Shown: positions 5,936-13,548, counted from the stretch's first letter. The stretch: DNA of 15,645 nt from an uncultured Agathobaculum sp. (GCA_944376955.1 CALWEB010000153.1:1-15645), one strand, 5' to 3'. Program-made: numbers and translations. Notes: a model not told the origin generated them from the sequence alone.

Positions 5936-7360
5936 TTACGGGACAGAACGCACGTTTTGCGGGGCAAGGCCGCTCTCGAGCTGCCCCGACCGCTGCGCGG
6001 ACAGCAGCAGGCCGAGCAGCAGCATGGTCTGGCATAGATACATGCCGCCGTAGGACAGCAGCGGCAGGCCGTAGGCTGTAAACAGGATAATGCCGCAATT
6101 TTGCACTACATACATCAGGGTTTGCAGCGCAAAGGTCACCATCACGCCCATGCACACGCTGCGTGCGAGCAGACCGGTCTGCCTCCGCGCAATGCGAAAA
6201 CCCCAGACGAGCAGCAGCACTGCTGCTGCCAGAATCAGCAAGACAACCGCCCAGCCCCAATAATACTTGGCCGTCGCGAACACCCAGTCGGTTGCACCGT
6301 CCCAGCGCAGCCAAGAACCAACCGGCTGTTGATCACAATCCGGAAAACGGATGCCAAACATGAGGTACTGGATCACCGAGCCCTGATACCCGTTTCCCGC
6401 AGCGTCGCGCTGCGGATGCAGCACATTCCCTAACTCATCCCGGATGTGCGCATCGGAAACGATCAGGAATAAAGCGCACAGCAACAGCAGAAGCACCGGC
6501 GACACCGCGAGCGCCAGCTTGCCCCTTGTGCGCCGTCCGAACGCGCCGCGCCAGACCGCCATAAACAGTATGCCGCAGCATACCACCGTCTGCACCATGA
6601 TCGCCGCCATCGAAGGCGCGTGCATCGCCAGAAACCACATGGCGGGCAGCGACAACAGGCAGATGCCGATGCCGCGCGTCCCCTTGCCGCGCTGCCGGAA
6701 CAAAATGCCCGCAAACAGCACCGGGAAGAACCACACCCAGCACGACAGATGATACAGCTTGCCCATCGAGATCGGCCCTTGGGTCAGCAGCAGCCCAATG
6801 ACGACCCACGCGCCGTACAGCAGCCAGCAATGCCGCCCGAGCATGATGTAGTCCGCGAAATACGCCGCCAGCAGACAGGCCGCGCCCGCCACATATTTCC
6901 CGAAAAACATGTACCATTCCAAATCATTGTGCGGCCGCAATAGATATTGCAGCACCAGTCCTGCCGCTGCGACCACCAGCACGATGCCCAGCATCACCCA
7001 GTCCGGGCGCGGCCGCCACGCGCGGTCAAGCCGCGTGCCGGTCTCGACCGCGTCGCCCATCTCGCGCGCGGTCGCCTGCGCGGCAGCTTCCTCGTCCATG
7101 CCTTCGTCCAGAAAGGCCTCATACTGGTCAGAAAGGTGGTCGGCCAGCTCCTTTGCCGCCACCGGGCGCGCGCGTTTCCAGCGCATCTCGGCGGTCGCAC
7201 TATTGACCCAGCCGCGCAGCAGTTCGGGCAGCGGCTTTGCGCTGCGCCCCTCGGCAGCTGCGGCCAGCGCTTGCAGCTCGGCATCGTCCAGCGCCCGCTC
7301 GGCCGTGTCGCGCTCAAGCAGATGCAGCAGATACCGCCGCACGGGTTCAGGCAAACGCAT
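5936..7360 (-). CDS. Permease-prefix plus FtsW/RodA/SpoVE (SEDS)-like membrane protein
   Basis: The protein has 474 residues. The soluble N-terminus (about 1-115) includes RWKRARPVAAKELADHLSDQ and DEEAAAQATAREMGDAVETG, matching the permease-prefix segment found on membrane proteins encoded beside PadR regulators. About ten membrane helices follow from residue 121. The C-terminal half resembles SEDS glycosyltransferases: ATDWVFATAKYYWGW (356-370) parallels the TDFIFA...EELG loop that carries the essential Asp in RodA/FtsW (D358 here), and LPLLSYGGM (432-440) parallels their PFISYGG motif. SEDS proteins polymerise peptidoglycan with a class B penicillin-binding protein; none is nearby, and whether this member is catalytic is unknown. 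The start ATG 7360 has AAGGGGG 8 nt upstream and overlaps the PadR gene by 14 nt, so PadR presumably controls it. Confidence 0.82.
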   Translation of the reverse strand: MRLPEPVRRYLLHLLERDTAERALDDAELQALAAAAEGRSAKPLPELLRGWVNSATAEMRWKRARPVAAKELADHLSDQYEAFLDEGMDEEAAAQATAREMGDAVETGTRLDRAWRPRPDWVMLGIVLVVAAAGLVLQYLLRPHNDLEWYMFFGKYVAGAACLLAAYFADYIMLGRHCWLLYGAWVVIGLLLTQGPISMGKLYHLSCWVWFFPVLFAGILFRQRGKGTRGIGICLLSLPAMWFLAMHAPSMAAIMVQTVVCCGILFMAVWRGAFGRRTRGKLALAVSPVLLLLLCALFLIVSDAHIRDELGNVLHPQRDAAGNGYQGSVIQYLMFGIRFPDCDQQPVGSWLRWDGATDWVFATAKYYWGWAVVLLILAAAVLLLVWGFRIARRQTGLLARSVCMGVMVTFALQTLMYVVQNCGIILFTAYGLPLLSYGGMYLCQTMLLLGLLLSAQRSGQLESGLAPQNVRSVP

Positions 7361-7694
7361 GACTTTCGCCCCCCTTCAGCACGCGCTCGACTGCGCCGGA
7401 AAACTGCCGCCATTCTTCGGTTTTTTCCGCCAGGCGGGTGCGCCCCTCATCCGTTAGATGGTAATACTTGCGCACCCGCGCGCTATCTGTCGCGCGCTCA
7501 TAGCTCTGCACCAGCCCCTGCGTTTCCAGCGTGTGCAGCAGCGGATAAAGCGTGCCTGCCTTGAGCGAAAACGTTTCGTCCGACCGTTCGCGCAGCCGCT
7601 CGATCATCTGATAGCCGTACAGGTCATCTTCTTGCAGCAATCGCAGCACCAGCAGTGCCGTGCTGCCCGCGAGTAAGCTTTTATCGATTGCCAT
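7347..7694 (-). CDS. PadR-family transcriptional regulator
   Basis: The protein has 115 residues, usual for the short PadR class. The winged helix occupies residues 5-80: STALLVLRLLQEDDLYGYQM, then GTLYPLLHTLETQGLV as recognition helix, then the wing RVRKYYHLTDEG. A short C-terminal dimerisation helix follows. PadR proteins are dimeric repressors, often ligand- or antibiotic-responsive. The start ATG 7694 has AAGGAGG 8 nt upstream. Its 3' end overlaps the SEDS-like gene by 14 nt, forming an operon. The promoter upstream is a perfect consensus with an inverted repeat across the -10, which is consistent with autorepression. The divergent MATE gene is a possible second target. Confidence 0.93.
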   Translation of the reverse strand: MAIDKSLLAGSTALLVLRLLQEDDLYGYQMIERLRERSDETFSLKAGTLYPLLHTLETQGLVQSYERATDSARVRKYYHLTDEGRTRLAEKTEEWRQFSGAVERVLKGGESHAFA

Positions 7695-7709
7695 ATCCTA
7701 TCCCTCCTT

Positions 7710-7741
7710 ATATCGGTGTTCGATATATCTATTATATATCG
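7710..7741. promoter_or_regulatory. Candidate PadR operator: two overlapping inverted repeats
   Basis: CGATATAT (7721-7728), a 5-nt spacer and ATATATCG (7734-7741) form a perfect 8-bp inverted repeat covering the padR -10. The left arm is shared with a second repeat, ATATCG (7710-7715), 5 nt, CGATAT (7721-7726), over the transcript start region. The equal 5-nt spacers suggest two adjoining dimer sites. The position is ideal for blocking initiation. Assignment to PadR is inferred from proximity. Confidence 0.65.
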
Positions 7742-7759
7742 GTTATCTATATATGTCAA
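7731..7759 (-). promoter_or_regulatory. Perfect consensus sigma-A promoter of the padR operon
   Basis: On the minus strand, -35 TTGACA (7754-7759), exactly 17 bp, and -10 TATAAT (7731-7736) match consensus at 12 of 12 positions. The leader is about 30 nt. Such a strong promoter in front of a regulator implies it is normally repressed. Confidence 0.92.
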
Positions 7760-7780
7760 TCCCCTGTGTGCAGCTCCTGC

Positions 7781-7809
7781 TTGACACGTCCTGCCGATTG
7801 TTTTATGCT
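7781..7809 (+). promoter_or_regulatory. Promoter of the MATE transporter gene
   Basis: Consensus -35 TTGACA (7781-7786), a 17-bp spacer and -10 TATGCT (7804-7809, 4 of 6) lie about 55 nt before the ATG. The -35 boxes of this and the divergent padR promoter are 21 bp apart. Confidence 0.75.
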
Positions 7810-7865
7810 GATTTTATCCTATTCTGTCCCATCCACTGTCTGCACAGAACCGGAGGCGAATTGCC

Positions 7866-9245
7866 ATGGCAGATACTTCAACCAGTGCGGCGCAAGAGCG
7901 CCGCTTTCACCAAATGACCGAGGCGCCGCTCGAGCCACTGATTTGCAAAATGGCCGTGCCGACCATCATCAGTATGCTGATCACCTCGATCTACAACATG
8001 GCCGACACCTTTTTCGTCGGCAAGCTGGGCACGAGTGCGACCGGTGCGGTTGGCGTCGTGTTCCCGCTGATGGCACTCATCCAATCGATCGGCTTTTTCT
8101 TTGGGCAAGGCTCTGGCAGCTACATCTCGCGTCAGCTCGGCGCGCAGCATCATGAGGAGGCCGAGCGCATGGCCGCAACCGGCTTCTTTTCCGCATTGAT
8201 CACCGGGCTGCTCTTCCTCGTCTTTGGGCTGCTGCTGCGCAGCCCCCTGTGCCATCTGCTCGGCGCTACCGAAACCATTTACCCCTACGCGCTCGCCTAT
8301 ATGCAGATTATCCTGTGCGGCGCGCCGTACATGATGGCCGCGCTCGTGCTCAACAACCAGCTGCGCCAACAGGGCAACGCCACCTATGCCATGGTTGGAC
8401 TGGTGTCGGGCGGCATACTCAACATCGCGCTTGACCCGCTGTTTATTTTTGTATTTGACCTAGGCATCAGTGGCGCAGCATATGCAACCATTTTGAGCCA
8501 GCTGATCAGCTTTTTCCTGCTGCTCATCGGTATCCGAAAGTCGCGCGGCGTGCAGATCCGCCTGCGGCAGTTCTCCCCGAGTGCCAACCGCTTTGCCGCG
8601 CTGGCAGGCGGCGGCCTGCCCAGCCTGTGCCGACAGGGGCTGGCATCGGTCGCGGTGACTTTCCTCAACACTGCCGCCCGCCCCTATGGCGACGCGGCCA
8701 TCGCCGCAATGAGCATTGTCACGCGTGTCTCGCAGTTTGCCGGCTCGGCCATGATCGGCTTTGGGCAGGGCTTCCAGCCGGTCTGCGGATATAACTACGG
8801 CGCACGTAAATACGACCGTGTCCGCCGTGGCTTCTGGTTCTGCGTCAAGTCCTCGTTCCTCGTGCTGCTCGGGCTGGCGGTGCTGGGCTGGATTTTCGCG
8901 CCGCAGATCATCGCCGTTTTCCGCGCGGACGACCCCGAGGTCATCCGCATCGGCACACGGACGCTACGGCTGCAATGCCTGTCCTTCCCGCTGATCGGCT
9001 GGGTGACTATGTGCAATATGCTGCTGCAAAACATTGCGCTGACCATGCGCGCAAGTCTGGTCGCGGCCTCCCGGCAAGGCCTGTTCCTCATCCCGCTCGC
9101 AATCCTGCTGCCGATGTTCTTGGCGCTTCTGGGCGTGCAGCTGTGCCAGCCGGTGAGTGATACGGCCGCCTGCGTGTTGTCGATCTTTATCACTGTGCCC
9201 GTGCTGCGTACGCTCGCGCGCGGTGAAAACCCCGCCCATGCCTGA
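7866..9245 (+). CDS. MATE-family multidrug/cation efflux transporter (MepA-like)
   Basis: The protein has 459 residues, the usual MATE length, with 12 predicted membrane helices in two homologous halves. Diagnostic stretches are PTIISMLITSIYNMADTFFV and GQGSGSYISRQLGA in the N-half, LNIALDPLFIF after helix 5, and SQFAGSAMIGFGQGFQPVCG with YNYGARKYDRVRRG in the C-half. MATE proteins expel cationic drugs or metabolites across the cytoplasmic membrane in exchange for Na+ or H+; the substrate cannot be predicted. The start ATG 7866 has GGAGG 9 nt upstream. It is divergent from padR, a common drug-response arrangement, so PadR control is possible but unproven. The tRNA-editing gene follows 31 nt later, presumably on the same transcript. 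Confidence 0.92.
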   Translation: MADTSTSAAQERRFHQMTEAPLEPLICKMAVPTIISMLITSIYNMADTFFVGKLGTSATGAVGVVFPLMALIQSIGFFFGQGSGSYISRQLGAQHHEEAERMAATGFFSALITGLLFLVFGLLLRSPLCHLLGATETIYPYALAYMQIILCGAPYMMAALVLNNQLRQQGNATYAMVGLVSGGILNIALDPLFIFVFDLGISGAAYATILSQLISFFLLLIGIRKSRGVQIRLRQFSPSANRFAALAGGGLPSLCRQGLASVAVTFLNTAARPYGDAAIAAMSIVTRVSQFAGSAMIGFGQGFQPVCGYNYGARKYDRVRRGFWFCVKSSFLVLLGLAVLGWIFAPQIIAVFRADDPEVIRIGTRTLRLQCLSFPLIGWVTMCNMLLQNIALTMRASLVAASRQGLFLIPLAILLPMFLALLGVQLCQPVSDTAACVLSIFITVPVLRTLARGENPAHA

Positions 9246-9276
9246 CCCCGAAAAATCCATCACAGGAGTGTTCCCC

Positions 9277-9831
9277 ATGTCCGAATTTTACCTTGACCCC
9301 ACGCTGTATGACGGCCGTCCGGCCGACCCGACCGGCCGCGACGCGGTTGAAATCGCGTGCTATGATTTTCTCGACCGCATCGGCGTGCCCTATCAGCGCG
9401 TCGATCATGACGCAACGCCTTCGATTGAAGCCTGCGGCGAAGTCGAACATCTGCTCGGCATCGAAATCTGCAAAAACCTGTTTTTGTGCAACCGGCAGAA
9501 GACGCAGTTTACGCTGCTGCTCATGCCCGGCCGCAAGGCGTTCCGCACCAAGGAATTGTCCGCGCAGCTGGGTTGTTCGCGGCTGTCCTTTGCGGACGCC
9601 GACCACATGCAGGCGTATCTGGGCGTGACACCCGGCTCGGTGTCCGTGCTCGGCCTGCTGAACGACACGGAAAAACGCGTCCGGCTGGTGATCGACCGCG
9701 ACGCGCTGGCGCACGAATACTTCGGCTGCCATCCCTGCCGCAACACCACTTCGCTGCGCATCAGAACCACCGACCTGACCGGACGCATCCTGCCCGCCCT
9801 CGGCCACGAGCCGACCTATGTCAGCCTATAA
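9277..9831 (+). CDS. YbaK/ProX-type aminoacyl-tRNA editing protein
   Basis: The protein has 184 residues. The start is ATG 9277, chosen because AGGAG lies 8 nt upstream; a longer in-frame reading back into the MATE gene is discarded. It has the stand-alone YbaK/ProX fold: the conserved lysine in CKNLFL (K66), KAFRTKELSAQLG (87-99), the loop GVTPGSVSVLGLLND (116-130) and the C-terminal HPCRNTTSL (152-160). ProX-type members hydrolyse alanine wrongly attached to tRNA-Pro in trans and so protect proline-codon fidelity. Relatives differ in the amino acid and tRNA edited, so Ala-tRNA-Pro specificity is likely but not proven. It lies 31 nt behind the MATE gene with no promoter visible between. Confidence 0.88.
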   Translation: MSEFYLDPTLYDGRPADPTGRDAVEIACYDFLDRIGVPYQRVDHDATPSIEACGEVEHLLGIEICKNLFLCNRQKTQFTLLLMPGRKAFRTKELSAQLGCSRLSFADADHMQAYLGVTPGSVSVLGLLNDTEKRVRLVIDRDALAHEYFGCHPCRNTTSLRIRTTDLTGRILPALGHEPTYVSL

Positions 9832-9843
9832 GCCGAAAAAAGC

Positions 9844-9872
9844 TTGTTTCCGCGCTGCTTTATTGCTATACT
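9844..9872 (+). promoter_or_regulatory. Promoter of ndk
   Basis: -35 TTGTTT (9844-9849, 4 of 6), a 17-bp spacer and -10 TATACT (9867-9872, 5 of 6) place the transcript start near 9879. This supports the ATG at 9904 over the in-frame ATG at 9883, which would leave almost no leader. Confidence 0.75.
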
Positions 9873-9903
9873 GAAAGAAAATATGAAAGAAAGCAGGCGT
9901 TTT

Positions 9904-10308
9904 ATGGAAAGGACCTATATCATGCTCAAGCCGGACGCATTGCAGCGCGGCATTTCAGGCGAAATCCTCGCGCGCATCGAGCGCAAGGGATACCGCATCA
10001 CCCACATGAAAACCATGCAGCTGGACGAGCCCATTCTGCGCGAACATTACGCGCACATCGTGGACCAGCCGTTTTTCCCGCCCACGGTCGAGTATATGAC
10101 GAGCGGCCCCGTGCTGGCGATGGTGGTGGAAGGCGAAAATGTTATCCAAGGGATGCGCACGCTCATGGGCCCGACCAAGAACGAGAACGCCATGCCCGGC
10201 ACCATCCGCGGCGACTTCGCCTGCTCGACCACCTATAACGTCATCCACGGCTCGGACTCCCCCGAAAACGCGGAGATCGAAATCCGCCGCTTTTTCGGCG
10301 CGATCTGA
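9904..10308 (+). CDS. ndk: Nucleoside diphosphate kinase
   Basis: The protein has 134 residues from ATG 9904, the standard NDK length, beginning MERTYIMLKPDAL as the family does. It transfers the gamma phosphate of ATP to other NDPs through a phosphohistidine and balances nucleotide pools in the cytosol. The catalytic motif NVIHGSDS contains H115. K9, R85, and IRGDF (101-105) with N112 complete the nucleotide site. The Shine-Dalgarno is weak (AGG 7 nt upstream). Two earlier in-frame ATG codons are less likely: 9883 sits at the transcript start, and 9844 lies inside the promoter. Transcription may continue into the small membrane-protein gene 39 nt downstream, since no terminator intervenes. 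Confidence 0.96.
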   Translation: MERTYIMLKPDALQRGISGEILARIERKGYRITHMKTMQLDEPILREHYAHIVDQPFFPPTVEYMTSGPVLAMVVEGENVIQGMRTLMGPTKNENAMPGTIRGDFACSTTYNVIHGSDSPENAEIEIRRFFGAI

Positions 10309-10347
10309 TTCCGGCAGCCATCATAACAGGACAGGAGGCTGCGTCAC

Positions 10348-10548
10348 ATACTGCTGCAATGGATTTATAACCTTTCCATCTTTTTCTACTGGACTTGGTT
10401 TGTCTGGCCGTTTGTGTTTGTGTTCTGCTTCAGTTATGGCATTGCAGGTTTAGTCAAAGGCACAAAACGGCCACAGATTCTGCTGCTGGTCGCCGCTGCC
10501 GCGCTGCTGATTATGCTATGCGGTTTGATAAGTCCCGCGATCTTCTGA
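10348..10548 (+). CDS. Small two-helix membrane protein with apparent ATA start
   Basis: An open frame of 66 codons ends at TGA 10546-10548. It is bounded upstream by an in-frame TAA at 10324. A perfect AGGAGG (10333-10338) lies 9 nt before ATA at 10348; there is no in-frame ATG, GTG or TTG at a usable position. The next candidates are CTG 10351, at 12 nt, and GTG codons inside the first helix. The encoded chain reads (M)LLQWIYNLSIFFYWTWFVW, then PFVFVFCFSYGIAGLV as helix 1. A basic turn KGTKRP follows, then ILLLVAAAALLIMLCGLISP as helix 2. This hydrophobic, Trp- and Phe-rich N-helix with a positive loop is what a real small membrane protein looks like. The function is unknown. It lies between ndk and a strong terminator. 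Confidence 0.65.
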   Translation: MLLQWIYNLSIFFYWTWFVWPFVFVFCFSYGIAGLVKGTKRPQILLLVAAAALLIMLCGLISPAIF

Positions 10549-10550
10549 TA

Positions 10551-10590
10551 AAAAGGACGTTTCCACTCGGAAACGTCCTTTTATTTTATT
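10551..10590. terminator. Bidirectional terminator between the small membrane protein and the LTA-synthase gene
   Basis: A 14-bp perfect stem, AAAAGGACGTTTCC (10551-10564) with GGAAACGTCCTTTT (10569-10582), has an ACTC loop. It is followed by ATTTTATT on the plus strand and ends in TTTT on the minus strand. It begins 2 nt after the small ORF's stop, supporting that ORF as the end of a transcribed unit, and lies just after the stop of the convergent gene. Confidence 0.93.
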
Positions 10591-12424
10591 CCTTTTCGTG
10601 TGCGTAGTAGTCCGTGTCCAGAATCGCGTCGTTTACCTCCTGAAAACGGCGGGCAAAGGCGTGTATTTCCGCCACTTCTTCGTCCGTCATGCCTTCATTC
10701 CAGACGATTTGCCCGTTTTCGGCGTAAGCCTCGTCGGTCAGCCAGCCGCCGTTCGGGAAGATCACATAGCCCTCGTAAGCCGGGTCGAATGCGTCCCGCC
10801 CCATCGTGTTGGGGACTTCCAGCCCGAACAAATTGGCCAGCGTCGGCAGCAGATCCACGGTTTGCAGGGTTTTGGTCACGGTCTGCGGCGTGCAGCCTTC
10901 GTACCAAATAAAGCACGGTGTGCGCTCGAGCAGGCGGCCGCCCGCGGCCTTGGAATACTCCTCGAGCACTGCCGCATCGGTCAGGCCGTAGGCATAGTGG
11001 TCATCATACACGCAAATGACCGTGTTTTCCAGCAAGCCGTCCTCCTCCAGCCGGGTGAGCAGGTGCGCAAACATCTCGTCGGTCAGCCGCGCCTTGGCAA
11101 ACAGGCCATCTATCTCATACGGACGGTTGCAGTCCATGTATTCTGGGAACTCACTGAGCGCATAGGTGGTCAGTGCGTCGATCTCGTCGTAGCCGAGATG
11201 GCCACTGTAGGTGATGAGGAAATCCGCAAACGGCTCGCTTTCCACCATTTGCTCATAGAAATCGTCGCAGTCGATCAGGAAACGGTCATCGCCCGCCTGC
11301 AGCTCGTCCTCGGCATAGTCGAGCGCCGAGTGGTACTGCTCGTAGCCGAACGCCTGATGGATCGCACCGCGGTTATAGAACTTGGCTTCGCTCTTATGGA
11401 AAGAGTTGGTCGTGTAACCCGCGTCTTTCAGCAGATTCCCCACCGCATATGGGAACGCGCTGCGGCTGAGCGAATAGGCAACATTGCCGTTGGCATAGGG
11501 GTAAATGCCGGTCTGCGCGGCAAACTCGGTATTGAAGGTATAGCCGTTGGAATACTGCGGTGTATAAAACTCCGCAAAGTTGATGCCTTCGCGCTGTAAA
11601 CGCGCAAGCGTCGGCGTATTTTCCTCGTTCAGCACGAAATCGTCCACGCTTTCCAGCTGCACCAGAACTAGATTTTTACCCTTGAGCCGGCCGGTCATTT
11701 CATTGTCCCCGTGCGCGGGGCGCTCGTCGAAAAAGGCGTCGATCTGCGCGCGCTGTTCGTCTGCGTCCGCGTCCGGCAGCACGGACAGAAACGCATCCCG
11801 CACGACAAACTGATATGGCCCGCACAGCGCAAGGTCATAGGATGACGAAGAAAACCGCTGGTATTCGTACCCGCTCGACTGCCACGCATCCCAATCGAGC
11901 GTGGCGGGCACCGGCGCATACAACCGCGGTGCGACGAACTGCGTCAGCGCGAAAAACACCACCAGCGTCGGGCAAAAGCGCCGCCGCGGCAGTCCCGCGG
12001 GCAGCCGCCAGACCCCCAACGCGCCCCAGAGCACCAGCAACACAACCACCAGCACAAACCGCCCGTCGATCAACTGCCGGACGTAACCCGCAAAGTCCAG
12101 CCCCTCGCCCGCGAACAAAAAGTCCGACAGGAACAGAAAGCGATCGAAAATGCGCCAGATGCCGTACTGCACCACGGCATACGCCGCCCAAACGGCGTAA
12201 ATCAGCCCATACAACACGCGCCCGGCCACGCGCCGCTGTGGCAGCAAACAGAGCGCCGCAAACAGCGCTCCAAAGCCGAGCGAAAACAGGTTGGGCGCCG
12301 CCGCGTACAGCGGATACCACGCGGCGCACCCCGTCGCCGCACGCAGGGTAAGATCGAGCAGCCAGAACGGCAGCACCGCGCCCGCAGCGCTGCCAATCAG
12401 CCGCAGCAGTTGTTTTTTGTCCAT
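10586..12424 (-). CDS. LTA synthase family (LtaS-like) membrane sulfatase-fold enzyme
   Basis: The protein has 612 residues: an N-terminal region of about five membrane helices (about 9-30, 42-61, 68-90, 121-140, 152-170) and an extracellular alkaline-phosphatase-fold domain from about 245. The metal and catalytic residues of LtaS enzymes are visible: E258 in QLESVDDF, nucleophile T299 in FNTEF, H409 in YSGHLGY, and D475/H476 in VYDDHYAYG. Such enzymes polymerise glycerol phosphate from phosphatidylglycerol into lipoteichoic acid on the outer face of the membrane. Paralogues act as primases or modify other glycans, so the exact product is open. The start ATG 12424 has GGAAGGA 10 nt upstream. 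It lies 71 nt behind the AraC gene with a weak promoter between. The C-terminus is acidic and carries no anchor. Confidence 0.92.
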   Translation of the reverse strand: MDKKQLLRLIGSAAGAVLPFWLLDLTLRAATGCAAWYPLYAAAPNLFSLGFGALFAALCLLPQRRVAGRVLYGLIYAVWAAYAVVQYGIWRIFDRFLFLSDFLFAGEGLDFAGYVRQLIDGRFVLVVVLLVLWGALGVWRLPAGLPRRRFCPTLVVFFALTQFVAPRLYAPVPATLDWDAWQSSGYEYQRFSSSSYDLALCGPYQFVVRDAFLSVLPDADADEQRAQIDAFFDERPAHGDNEMTGRLKGKNLVLVQLESVDDFVLNEENTPTLARLQREGINFAEFYTPQYSNGYTFNTEFAAQTGIYPYANGNVAYSLSRSAFPYAVGNLLKDAGYTTNSFHKSEAKFYNRGAIHQAFGYEQYHSALDYAEDELQAGDDRFLIDCDDFYEQMVESEPFADFLITYSGHLGYDEIDALTTYALSEFPEYMDCNRPYEIDGLFAKARLTDEMFAHLLTRLEEDGLLENTVICVYDDHYAYGLTDAAVLEEYSKAAGGRLLERTPCFIWYEGCTPQTVTKTLQTVDLLPTLANLFGLEVPNTMGRDAFDPAYEGYVIFPNGGWLTDEAYAENGQIVWNEGMTDEEVAEIHAFARRFQEVNDAILDTDYYAHEKE

Positions 12425-12454
12425 GTAAGAGCCGTCCTTCCGTCTTATCCTGAC

Positions 12455-12483
12455 AGTATACGGCTTTTTGCGTCAAAATGCAA
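12455..12483 (-). promoter_or_regulatory. Possible promoter of the LTA-synthase-like gene
   Basis: On the minus strand, -10 TATACT (12455-12460) has TTGCAT (12478-12483) 17 bp upstream. The -10 is good and the -35 poor (3 of 6). The gene may also be reached by read-through from the AraC gene. Confidence 0.5.
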
Positions 12484-12495
12484 CCTTTTCCATCG

Positions 12496-13365
12496 TCAAA
12501 CCGGATATTTACGGAACAAGCCGGGTGAAATGCCAACATGCTTCTGAAAGCTGTGGATGAAATTTTCCTCGCTGTTATATCCGGTGGCATAAGCGATCTC
12601 CGCCACCGTCTGATCGGTCGAGGTAAGCAGGTATTTCGCCTTGTCGATGCGGCGCAGCACGATATATTCATAAGGCGAGTAACCGGTACGCGCCTTGAAC
12701 TGCCGCGAAAAATGCGACGGGCTCAGGCTGACCGCCGATGCGACTTCCTGCACACCGATCGGCTCGAACAGATGCCGGTTCATAAAGCGGATCGCCTGCG
12801 CGATGCGGTCACTGCCGTCCGAAATGCGCGCCCCCTCGCCCAGCAGCAACAGGCACAGCAGCCGGTGAATCAACTGCGAGCAGGCTGCCTCGCTCGGGCG
12901 CTCGTCCGCGGCGCAGCCCTCGAGCAGCGTGCCGAGCGCCTGCGCCACCGGCGTAACCGTGTCCGGCGCAAAACACGGCCGCCCACCGTGCGCCTGTAAA
13001 ATACGCCGGTAAAACGCGCGCACATTCAAACCGTTGAACAGCAGCCAGGTAAACTCCAGCCCGTCGGACGCAGCATACTGATAGGGCTCCCGACAGTCAA
13101 ACAGCACCACCTGTCCCGCTGCCGCCAGCACCGGCACACCGGACAGTTCCAATTCCATCGCACCGCTCTGGATGAGGAACAGCATAATATTTCGGTTGTG
13201 GTCACCCTCCATCGCAATCTCCGACCGGTGGCTGAACGAATACCGGCTGTCACAGAAATAGTGTCCGCAGCGCGTTGGATAGTAAAACAGCTCGCGTGCC
13301 AGCGAGGACGGGGTGAAAAAGTACCGTTCGGACGTCTGATGGACGCCCGCTTCCGGAATCAGCAT
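12496..13365 (-). CDS. AraC-family transcriptional regulator
   Basis: The protein has 289 residues from ATG 13365, which has AAAGGAG 10 nt upstream. The open frame runs further, into the divergent gene's territory, without a ribosome site. An N-terminal cupin-like sensor domain (about 30-100, including SHRSEIAMEGDHNRNIMLFL and FDCREPYQYA) is followed by a linker and a C-terminal double helix-turn-helix (about 188-287). The second HTH carries the hallmark TVAEIAYATGYNSEENFIHSFQKHVGISPGLFRK, written here as motif positions 253-285. Such proteins usually activate sugar-catabolic genes on binding a small carbohydrate. The gene is divergent from the IolH-like isomerase with a shared 183-bp control region, so that gene is the most likely target; an inositol-type ligand is inference. 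It may also read into the LTA-synthase gene downstream. Confidence 0.92.
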   Translation of the reverse strand: MLIPEAGVHQTSERYFFTPSSLARELFYYPTRCGHYFCDSRYSFSHRSEIAMEGDHNRNIMLFLIQSGAMELELSGVPVLAAAGQVVLFDCREPYQYAASDGLEFTWLLFNGLNVRAFYRRILQAHGGRPCFAPDTVTPVAQALGTLLEGCAADERPSEAACSQLIHRLLCLLLLGEGARISDGSDRIAQAIRFMNRHLFEPIGVQEVASAVSLSPSHFSRQFKARTGYSPYEYIVLRRIDKAKYLLTSTDQTVAEIAYATGYNSEENFIHSFQKHVGISPGLFRKYPV

Positions 13366-13459
13366 GGCTGTCACACTCCTTTTCCCCATCGTATCAGATG
13401 CGCGCGGCGGGCGCAAGACAAAACAGCAGGATTTCGCAGCTTTTGAGCGGATTGTATCA

Positions 13460-13488
13460 TTGGCAATCGCTGCATGGAGCCGTATAAT
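13460..13488 (+). promoter_or_regulatory. Promoter of the iolH-like gene
   Basis: -35 TTGGCA (13460-13465, 5 of 6), a 17-bp spacer and a perfect -10 TATAAT (13483-13488) sit about 60 nt before the ATG. The AT-rich stretch just upstream is where a divergent AraC-type regulator would be expected to bind; I could not define direct repeats there with confidence. Confidence 0.85.
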
Positions 13489-13548
13489 AAGACCATCGAA
13501 AGGGCCCGAACAGAATATGAACCGCATCCGGCAAGGAGGGCAACAAGC

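Noticed and set aside
10598..11599. Plus-strand open frame of 333 codons within the LTA-synthase gene
   Set aside because: It is antisense to a protein with all LtaS active-site residues, and it has no recognisable domain or ribosome site.
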